From: an uncultured Gammaproteobacteria bacterium
GTDB taxonomy: Bacteria > Pseudomonadota > Gammaproteobacteria > Pseudomonadales > Pseudohongiellaceae
Reading direction: 5' to 3'
NCBI GenBank assembly: GCA_903889815.1
Contig: CAISYX010000099.1
Coordinates: forward strand, 1-20,199
Length of the DNA: 20,199 bases
The position numbers and the translations under genes were made by a program. Positions 14,542-20,199 of the stretch are shown in pieces. The notes beneath the pieces were generated by a model that made no database searches, was not told the origin of the DNA, and saw only the letters and a program-made list of their open reading frames with translations. How positions within the stretch are numbered: the stretch's first letter is position 1; every line of letters starts with the position of its first letter.

Positions 14542-16243
14542 GCATGCGCGCGTACCAGCCTCTTTCAGCCAGGAGAGTCTGATGAGTGCCGCGCTCGGCA
14601 ATGGTGCCTCGGGACAGCACGATGATCTCGCTGGCATCCTCGACGGCAGAGAGGCGGTGACAAAGAATGAAGGTCGTTCGGCCGGCGCGGACCTGTTGCA
14701 GATGCATCAGAATACTGCGCTCCGTAGCGACATCGACAGCCGACAATGCGTCATCGAGGATCAGAATGGGCGCATCCAGCAGCAAGGCTCTGGCGATGGC
14801 GATGCGCTGCTTCTGTCCTCCTGACAAGGTGATTCCCCGCTCGCCCACCAGCGTGTCATAGGCATCCGGGAAGCGCAGAATGTCCTTGTCGATGGCCGCC
14901 AGCGCTGCCACTGCACGAATCTCGGAGAGGCTGGCGTCGGGGCGCCCCATGGCGATGTTCTCGGCTATCGATGCCGTGAACAAAAAGGGGTCTTGCGGCA
15001 CCATCGCAATGGCGCCGCGCAGAGCATCCAGACTGAGCTCCTGCACGGGCACAGCGCCGATGCTGATCTTGCACGCCGGGTCATCGAAACTGCGCAACAA
15101 CAATGAGATCAAGGTAGTCTTGCCTGCGCCTGTTGCACCCACGACGCCCACTGTGTGCCCCGTCGCAACCCGCAGATGAATGTCGCGCAAAGCCGGCGAA
15201 CTGCTGTCGGGATAAGCGAATGTCGTGATGTCGATCTGCACGCTGCCATCCGAAATCTGTGACACCTGTCCGGTATCCTGGACGGGCGAAGGTGTCTGCA
15301 GCAAGGAGTCGATCCGCTCCCATGCGGCGGAACCACGCTCTACTATGTTCAGAAGCCAGCCGTATGCGAACATCGGCCAGATGAGAAAACCCAGATACAT
15401 GGTGAAACTGGTGAGTTGCCCGAGAGTCAACTGCTCGCCCTCAACCAGCACGGCTCCGGCACTGATGCACAGTAGAAAAGAAGATCCAACGGTAATGAAG
15501 ATCGCCGGATCGTAAAGAGAGTCCGTCGCGGCAACACGGATATTGGCCTCAGCGGCTCGGTCGGAAATTCTCAGAAATTCGCGATCTTCCTGCTGCTCCA
15601 GTCCAAAGGCGCGCACCATGCGAATACCCGAAACACTTTCCTGAACGCGAGCATTAAGATCGGAGAATCGCTCCTGCGCATCACGGAATCCAGCGTGCAG
15701 TCGCCTGCCAATGATCATGAAATACCAGGCCATGAAAGGAAAAGGCAGCAGCGCCAGCAAGGTCAGTTTCCAGCTGATCAACACCATCATTATTGCAATG
15801 ACAAGAACGCCTGTAACCAGACCGTCTATTCCAGAGAGCACACCTTCGCCGGCAGTCATTTCCAAGGCCGAAATATCATTTGTTGCTCGCGCCATCAGGT
15901 CGCCGGTGCGATGCTCCCTGAAGAACTGCGGGGACATCCTTGTCATGTGCGTGTAAAGACGCTGACGCATGGTCTCGGCGAGATGAAAGGAGGAGTAGAA
16001 GAGAAAGACGCGCCACAAATAACGCATGACATACACCGCAATGGCAATGGCGACCAGCGTGGCGACGAATCGCCAGAGAATGAGGGACGTCAGCGTGCCT
16101 TCAACGACGTGGTCGATGACGCGTCCCGTGATCCATGGAATTGTCATCTCCAGGAGATCAACGCCGATCAGCATCAGGATGGCGGCCATATAACGGCGCC
16201 ACTGCAATCTGAAATACCACCCCAGCTTGATGAACAAAGCCAT
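14498..16243 (-). CDS. mdlA: MdlA-like ABC exporter half-transporter
   Basis: The 581-residue product is the partner half-transporter. The membrane domain (about 15-310) contains MdlA stretches HRTGDLMARATNDISALEMT, AGEGVLSGIDGLV and LTLGQLTSFTMYLGFLIWPM, followed by NIVERGSAAWERI. In the ATPase domain Walker A is GATGAGKTT (369-377), the signature is LSGGQ (473-477), and Walker B reads ILILDDALSAVD, so Asp498 replaces the usual catalytic glutamate; the switch histidine is His529. E. coli MdlA has the same Asp, so this is a family trait, not damage. It is the first gene of the mdlA-mdlB pair and is transcribed divergently from speC across 208 bases; the ribosome binding site is weak. Confidence 0.93.
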   Translation of the reverse strand: MALFIKLGWYFRLQWRRYMAAILMLIGVDLLEMTIPWITGRVIDHVVEGTLTSLILWRFVATLVAIAIAVYVMRYLWRVFLFYSSFHLAETMRQRLYTHMTRMSPQFFREHRTGDLMARATNDISALEMTAGEGVLSGIDGLVTGVLVIAIMMVLISWKLTLLALLPFPFMAWYFMIIGRRLHAGFRDAQERFSDLNARVQESVSGIRMVRAFGLEQQEDREFLRISDRAAEANIRVAATDSLYDPAIFITVGSSFLLCISAGAVLVEGEQLTLGQLTSFTMYLGFLIWPMFAYGWLLNIVERGSAAWERIDSLLQTPSPVQDTGQVSQISDGSVQIDITTFAYPDSSSPALRDIHLRVATGHTVGVVGATGAGKTTLISLLLRSFDDPACKISIGAVPVQELSLDALRGAIAMVPQDPFLFTASIAENIAMGRPDASLSEIRAVAALAAIDKDILRFPDAYDTLVGERGITLSGGQKQRIAIARALLLDAPILILDDALSAVDVATERSILMHLQQVRAGRTTFILCHRLSAVEDASEIIVLSRGTIAERGTHQTLLAERGWYARMHDYQKLERSVESGR

Positions 16244-16322
16244 GTCGAACCCGGCACTGCCGCCCGTCGCGAATCTCTGAAGGCCGGCAGTCTAGCAGGG
16301 ATTTCTATTGCCGTGGCACGCT

Positions 16323-16357
16323 GCAATCTGAACTAATTCCGGGCAATCTGAAATTGC
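16323..16357. repeat. Direct repeat GCAATCTGAA with an overlapping inverted repeat, upstream of speC
   Basis: GCAATCTGAA occurs at 16323-16332 and 16343-16352, exactly 20 bases apart (two helical turns). The second copy extends into a perfect inverted repeat GCAAT-CTGAA-ATTGC (16343-16357) that ends three bases before the -35 box of the speC promoter. A third copy of the 10-mer is inside the start of mdlA (16204-16213). The arrangement looks like operator sites for a regulator of speC, mdlA or both. Confidence 0.45.
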
Positions 16358-16360
16358 GCA

Positions 16361-16388
16361 TTTACGTGAGAGATGTGTTTGCTACAAT
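16361..16388 (+). promoter_or_regulatory. Probable sigma70 promoter of the ornithine decarboxylase gene
   Basis: TTTACG (16361-16366) and TACAAT (16383-16388) are separated by 16 bases; four of six and five of six positions match consensus. Transcription would start near 16395, leaving a leader of about 57 bases that contains GGAGG at 16433-16437. Confidence 0.55.
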
Positions 16389-16451
16389 AGCGCACCGATT
16401 CACCAGCCCCCCACTTTTCAATGCACCATCCTGGAGGTTACCAAACCGTCA

Positions 16452-17624
16452 ATGAACACAGAAAACACTCGCGTGGAAGACTTCTACGATCCGGAAACCT
16501 TCCGGCGTATCAAGGCCTTGGCTGATACCAAGGAAACTCCGTTCGTCGTGATCGACATCGCAACGATCGAGAAAGCGTACGATACGCTGAAGGACCTCTT
16601 CCCCTACGCGAGCGTGTACTATGCGGTCAAGGCCAACCCGGCGCCGGAAATCATCACCTCTCTGCGCGACAAGGGCTCCAATTTTGACGTGGCGTCCATT
16701 TACGAATTGGACAAGCTGCTTTCTCACAATGTAGCTCCGGAGCGCTGCAGCTACGGAAACACCATCAAGAAAAGCAAAGATATCAGGTACTTCTACGAGA
16801 AGGGCGTACGTATGTATGCCACCGACTCGGAGGCGGATGTCCGCAACATCGCAAAGGGTGCCCCAGGTTCCCGTATCTATGTACGTATCCTGACGGAAGG
16901 CAGCGGCACCGCCGACTGGCCGCTGTCTCGCAAATTCGGCTGCCAGAGCGACATGGCGATGGATCTGCTGGTACTGGCACGGGATCTTGGCCTTGTGCCT
17001 TATGGCGTGTCCTTCCATGTGGGCTCGCAGCAGCGCGACATAGGCGCATGGGATGCTGCGATCGGCAAAGTGAAGGTGATCTTCGAACGCCTGCAGGAAG
17101 AAGACAATATTACGCTCAAGATGGTGAACCTGGGTGGCGGGTTTCCCGCCAACTACATCACCCGCGCCAACACGCTGGACACCTATGCAGAGGAAATCAC
17201 GCGCTTCATTGAAGAAGACTTCGGGGATGATTTCCCGGAGATCATTCTGGAGCCCGGCCGTTCACTGATCTCCAACGCCGGCATCCTGATCTCGGAAGTG
17301 GTGCTGATTTCCCGCAAGTCTCACACGGCGCTGCAGCGCTGGATCTTTACAGATGTGGGCAAGTTCTCCGGCCTCATAGAGACCATGGACGAGTGCATCA
17401 AATACCCGATCTACACCGAGAAGCATGGGGAGTTGGAAGAAGTCGTGATCGCGGGGCCTACCTGTGACAGCGCCGACATCATGTACGAGCACTACAAGTA
17501 TGGCCTGCCGCTGAATCTGGCGATTGGCGATCGCATGTACTGGCTGTCTACCGGGGCCTACACAACGAGCTACAGTGCCATTGAATTCAACGGTTTCCCG
17601 CCCCTGCGCTCCTACTTTGTGTGA
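16452..17624 (+). CDS. speC: Ornithine decarboxylase, alanine racemase-fold (type III) PLP enzyme
   Basis: The 390-residue enzyme belongs to the eukaryotic-like group IV decarboxylases and is very similar to Pseudomonas SpeC. It converts ornithine to putrescine and CO2 in the cytoplasm, the entry to polyamine synthesis; some relatives also accept lysine. Motifs: Lys60 in YYAVKANP (Schiff base with PLP), FHVGSQQRDI, LGGGFPANYI (phosphate-binding glycines), ILEPGRSLIS, and Cys338 in AGPTCDSADIMYEH, the residue contributed across the dimer interface. The C-terminus AYTTSYSAIEFNGFPPLRSY is typical. ATG 16452 is the only sensible start; GGAGG lies 14 bases upstream, rather far. A promoter and a repeat array precede it. 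It stands alone on its strand, diverging from mdlA and converging on tcyP. Confidence 0.93.
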   Translation: MNTENTRVEDFYDPETFRRIKALADTKETPFVVIDIATIEKAYDTLKDLFPYASVYYAVKANPAPEIITSLRDKGSNFDVASIYELDKLLSHNVAPERCSYGNTIKKSKDIRYFYEKGVRMYATDSEADVRNIAKGAPGSRIYVRILTEGSGTADWPLSRKFGCQSDMAMDLLVLARDLGLVPYGVSFHVGSQQRDIGAWDAAIGKVKVIFERLQEEDNITLKMVNLGGGFPANYITRANTLDTYAEEITRFIEEDFGDDFPEIILEPGRSLISNAGILISEVVLISRKSHTALQRWIFTDVGKFSGLIETMDECIKYPIYTEKHGELEEVVIAGPTCDSADIMYEHYKYGLPLNLAIGDRMYWLSTGAYTTSYSAIEFNGFPPLRSYFV

Positions 17625-17627
17625 ACC

Positions 17628-17650
17628 TGGCAGGGCCCTGTGCCCTGCCA
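17628..17650. terminator. Hairpin between convergent speC and tcyP, possible terminator
   Basis: TGGCAGGGC (17628-17636) pairs perfectly with GCCCTGCCA (17642-17650) over loop CCTGT, four bases after the speC stop. No T-run follows on either strand, so it is an imperfect terminator candidate, or an RNA 3'-end stabilising hairpin. Confidence 0.45.
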
Positions 17651-17670
17651 TTCCTGCCAGACCAGCTCCA

Positions 17671-19050
17671 TCAGCTTGACGCGGACTCCACCACGCTGCC
17701 TTCCTCCGCCGGGAGGGAGAGCAGCTTGTTGCTGACGACTCCGCTGGTGATTGCGCCACTGACATTCAGCGCCGTGCGCCCCATATCGATCAGGGGCTCG
17801 ATGGAAATCAGCAAGGCAACGATCGTGATGGGCAAGCCCATGGCCGGCAGCACCACCAAGGCTGCGAACGTTGCTCCGCCCCCCACTCCCGCAATGCCGA
17901 AGGAACTGATGGCGATGATGGCCACCAGACTGATGATGAACATGGGCGCTGTGGGGTCTACTCCGACAGTCGGCGCCACCATGACCGCAAGCATTGCCGG
18001 GTAAATGCCGGCACAGCCATTCTGGCCGATCGTGGCGCCAAAGCTCGCAGCCATATTGGCGATTGGCGATGCCACCTTAAGCTCTTCTATCTGCGCCTTG
18101 ACGGTCAGCGGGATCGTCGCTGCGGAACTGCGTGAGGCGAATGCGAAACTGAGCACTGGCCAGATCTTGCGGAAGTAGGAAACGGGACTGGTTCCCGTCG
18201 ACATCACGAACAGCCCATGCACGCCGAACATCAGCGCGATGGCCACATAGGATGCCAGCACGAAGCCGATCAGATTGAGGATGTCCTGCGCATTCGAGCT
18301 CGCCACAACATACGTCATCAGAGCCAGAATGCCATAGGGCGTCAGGCTCATGACCATGCGCACCAGCTGCATCACCACTGCCTGCGCAGCGTCGATGAAG
18401 CCGTGGATGGAGTTGCGCAGCTCAGGCTTGTCGCGACAGACCAGCAGCGCAGCAATCCCTGACAGAATGCCGAAAATCACCACCGCGATGATGGAGTTGT
18501 CACGGGCCTCTGTCAGATCGGCAAAAATATTGGTCGGTATGAAGCCTGCAATGATGTCGGGAAGACTAAGCCTGCTGACCACGGTATCCAGCCGCCCCTC
18601 AAGCACTTCGACCCGGGCTGCCTCGCGCGCACCTGCCACCATGCCCTCGGCGGTCAGTCCCGTCACCAGCGTCACTGCAATCCCGATCAGAGCGGCAATC
18701 GCTGTGGTCAGCACCAGCATGCCGATGACCGATCCGCCGATCTTGCCCAGAGACGCGATGGCATCCATTTTCAGCACCGCAGCGATCATGGTCACCAGAA
18801 TGAGCGGCATGATGATCATGCGCAGCAGGCGCACATAGCTGTCGCCCACAAGATTGGTCCAGTTCAGTGTTTCGGTCATCACGGCAGTACCGCTGCCATA
18901 CAACAACTGCAGGACAAATCCGAACGCAAGGCCCAGAAGCATGCCCGTAAACACGCGGCGCGCGAGCGAGGAGTTGTTGCGTCCCGCCATGTGAACGATG
19001 AAAAGAAGACCACCGAAGGCCGCCAGATTGAGGATGGAGTAAAGGCTCAT
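17671..19050 (-). CDS. tcyP: L-cystine:cation symporter TcyP
   Basis: The 459-residue membrane protein belongs to the dicarboxylate/amino acid:cation symporter family and closely follows E. coli TcyP (YdjN), the sulfur-starvation cystine importer. Recognisable stretches are YVRLLRMIIMPLILVTMIAA, LVTGLTAEGMVAG, SLPDIIAGFIPTNIFADLTE, MSLTPYGILALMTYVVASSN, the serine-rich hairpin FAFASRSSAATIPL, FGATIGQNGCAGIYPAMLAV, GVGGGATFAALVVLPAMGLP and LISIEPLIDMGRTALNVSG. It should have about eight helices plus two re-entrant hairpins. The start is ATG at the complement of 19048-19050, with a weak purine-rich AAGAAAGAG ahead. The 84 bases upstream show no convincing promoter. Cystine as substrate rests on family resemblance. 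Confidence 0.93.
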   Translation of the reverse strand: MSLYSILNLAAFGGLLFIVHMAGRNNSSLARRVFTGMLLGLAFGFVLQLLYGSGTAVMTETLNWTNLVGDSYVRLLRMIIMPLILVTMIAAVLKMDAIASLGKIGGSVIGMLVLTTAIAALIGIAVTLVTGLTAEGMVAGAREAARVEVLEGRLDTVVSRLSLPDIIAGFIPTNIFADLTEARDNSIIAVVIFGILSGIAALLVCRDKPELRNSIHGFIDAAQAVVMQLVRMVMSLTPYGILALMTYVVASSNAQDILNLIGFVLASYVAIALMFGVHGLFVMSTGTSPVSYFRKIWPVLSFAFASRSSAATIPLTVKAQIEELKVASPIANMAASFGATIGQNGCAGIYPAMLAVMVAPTVGVDPTAPMFIISLVAIIAISSFGIAGVGGGATFAALVVLPAMGLPITIVALLISIEPLIDMGRTALNVSGAITSGVVSNKLLSLPAEEGSVVESASS

Positions 19051-19121
19051 GGGAAATGGCTCTTTCTTGTTGTGAGGGGGTCAAAGTAAACCAGTCGGGT
19101 TTTCGAAACAAGAATTAAGTC

Positions 19122-19137
19122 TGACGCTGGCGCGTCA
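19122..19137. other. Short hairpin at the end of the DUF599 gene
   Basis: TGACGC (19122-19127) and GCGTCA (19132-19137) form a perfect six-base inverted repeat over TGGC, overlapping the stop codon of the DUF599 gene. On the minus strand it is followed by a mixed AT-rich stretch, not a T-run. It may be a weak terminator or an operator ahead of tcyP. Confidence 0.3.
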
Positions 19138-19848
19138 ATCTGGCAGGTTCGACATCATGATGGACAGGGTATCGGAGCGAAATTCGCGACGGTACAGCAC
19201 TCCGACTACCCAGGCCGACAGCAGCATGAACACCCAGAAGTTCACGAACCAGCCCAGCACAGCCATGCTGAAATAGTAGGTCCGCAGCCCGTTGTTGAAA
19301 TTGCCGGCCGCCTTGGAGGCCATTTTCGAAATCGACTCAACATGGCGATCAATCACCTCATCGGGCGCATTCTCACTGCGTTCAGGGACGCCACCCAGCA
19401 TGACGGAAACCTGGCCGAACTGCCTCAGCCCCTAGGTGAATTTGAAGAAAGCGTACACAAACAGGCAGATCAGCAGCAGCACCTTCAACTCCCATTCGCC
19501 GCGGGTGTTTTGGTCGGAAAAGGGGATTTCACGGAGCATCATGATCACGGCTTCGGACGAGGTGCCCAGTACCGTCATCAAACCAGCCAGGATGAACAGG
19601 GTGGTGGACGCAAAGAAAGACACATTGCGCTCCAGGTTGGCGATGATGTTGGTGTCCGCAATCCGGTTCTCGCGGCGCAGCGCCTTGCGGATCCATTGCT
19701 TGCGATGACGGTGCATGGCGAATGCCAGCGTTGGCGTGTTGTGACTGCGCCGCGCCGTGTATCTGAAGTAGCCGCGAAAGCACAGCAGAAAAAATACCAC
19801 AGCGAGGAGGTTGCCGATGTTCTGCTGCAGGAAGGACCCTGTATCCAT
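19135..19848 (-). pseudogene. DUF599 family membrane protein, interrupted by an in-frame TAG
   Basis: The frame runs from ATG (complement of 19846-19848; protein start MDTGSFLQQNIGNLLAVVFF) to TGA at 19135 and would encode about 237 residues, the usual length of DUF599 inner-membrane proteins of unknown function. It is broken by one TAG (complement of 19432-19434) within the conserved region FVYAFFKFT-stop-GLRQFGQVSVMLGG. No frame change occurs: both halves are in the same frame and both match the family, including ADTNIIANLERNVSFFASTT before the stop and FNNGLRTYYFSMAVLGWFVN after it. Family members have tryptophan there as far as I recall, so one G-to-A change (TGG to TAG) explains it. About four membrane segments are split by the stop. 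It lies 16 bases after the permease gene, probably in the same transcript. A sequencing error is the main alternative. Confidence 0.82.
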
Positions 19849-19864
19849 TGGAATGTTCAAACCC

Positions 19865-20199
19865 TTATTTCTTGATGTGATAGCCAGTCTTGAATATCCA
19901 CCAGACGGTTGCCGAGCAGGCCGCAAGAAACAGCAGAATCATGGCAAGACTGACGCCGATACTGACATCGGACAGCTCGTAGAAACTCCAGCGAAAGCCG
20001 CTGATGAGGTACAGCACCGGATTGAACATGGTCACCGTCTGCCAGAACGGCGAGAGCATGCTGGCAGAATAGAAGCTGCCCCCAAGGAATACCAACGGCG
20101 TGACGATCAGCATAGGAATCAGCTGCAGCTTCTCGAAGTTGTCTGCCCATATTCCGATGATGAAGCCGAACAGGCTGAAGGTAATGCAGGTCAGCAGCA
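19865..20199 (-). CDS. ABC-2 type transporter permease, YadH-like, C-terminal part
   Basis: The frame enters from the right edge of the window and ends at TAA (19865-19867), giving the last 110 or so residues of a permease. It resembles E. coli YadH: LFGFIIGIWADNFEKLQLIP, LIVTPLVFLGGSFYSASMLS, PFWQTVTMFNPVLYLISGFR, WSFYELSDVSIGVS, a last hydrophobic helix, and a basic end KTGYHIKK. Internal ATG codons exist, but the upstream residues also match the family, so the gene is truncated only by the window. YadH-type permeases pair with a separate ATPase (YadG), expected just beyond 20199 on the same strand. The transported substrate is unknown. Confidence 0.88.
   Translation of the reverse strand, partial: LLTCITFSLFGFIIGIWADNFEKLQLIPMLIVTPLVFLGGSFYSASMLSPFWQTVTMFNPVLYLISGFRWSFYELSDVSIGVSLAMILLFLAACSATVWWIFKTGYHIKK

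Noticed and set aside
12700..14625. A 641-codon open frame on the plus strand, antisense to mdlB
   Set aside because: It has no recognisable domain and is rich in His, Gln and Arg as expected for the complement of a GC-rich gene. The minus strand encodes a full MdlB with all ABC motifs.
19135..19401. Separate 88-residue gene at the end of the DUF599 region
   Set aside because: It is in the same frame as the preceding part and continues the same family, so it is better explained as the downstream piece of one gene broken by TAG.
1..20199. tRNA, rRNA, CRISPR arrays, insertion sequences, phage genes or an origin
   Set aside because: Looked for by eye; no cloverleaf, regular spacer array, transposase or integrase motif was seen.

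Overview
The window looks like chromosomal DNA of a gammaproteobacterium, probably a free-living aerobe. I judge this from close recognition of mdlA/mdlB, tcyP, yadH and a Pseudomonas-like speC, from an EF-P of the arginine-rhamnosylated (EarP) type, and from moderately high GC. I cannot name the genus. No tRNA, rRNA, CRISPR array, insertion sequence, integrase or phage gene was seen. Coding density is high, and every stretch without a gene is under 300 bases (the longest are 2265-2483, 12507-12741 and 16244-16451).

Layout. (1) 1-2264, minus strand: earP, efp, a 35-residue lysine-rich protein and the start of a gene cut by the window edge. (2) 2484-5258, plus strand: pyruvate phosphate dikinase (ppdK), closed by a strong bidirectional terminator. 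(3) 5311-12506: a redox cluster. A GMC-type FAD dehydrogenase and its Tat-exported small subunit are on the minus strand. A secreted PEBP-like protein and a secreted YceI protein are on the plus strand. Beyond a second bidirectional terminator, a PQQ dehydrogenase with two more YceI proteins is on the minus strand, one of them a lipoprotein. (4) 12742-16243, minus strand: the heterodimeric ABC exporter pair mdlA/mdlB. (5) 16452-17624, plus strand: an ornithine decarboxylase with a good promoter and a repeat array upstream. (6) 17671-20199, minus strand: the cystine transporter tcyP, a DUF599 membrane protein gene interrupted by an in-frame TAG, and the 3' part of a YadH-like ABC-2 permease.

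The most distinctive part is the 7 kb redox cluster. Two periplasmic dehydrogenases with different cofactors (FAD and PQQ), neither with a cytochrome partner in the window, sit among three YceI-family lipid-binding proteins. Some YceI proteins bind polyisoprenoids, including ubiquinone. This suggests, as inference only, that the YceI proteins may carry a quinone or isoprenoid acceptor for these enzymes. The other highlights are the earP-efp pair with EF-P Arg32, the asymmetric ATP sites of MdlAB, the Trp-to-amber break in the DUF599 gene, the small lysine-rich gene, and a repeated 10-mer at the mdlA/speC divergent region.
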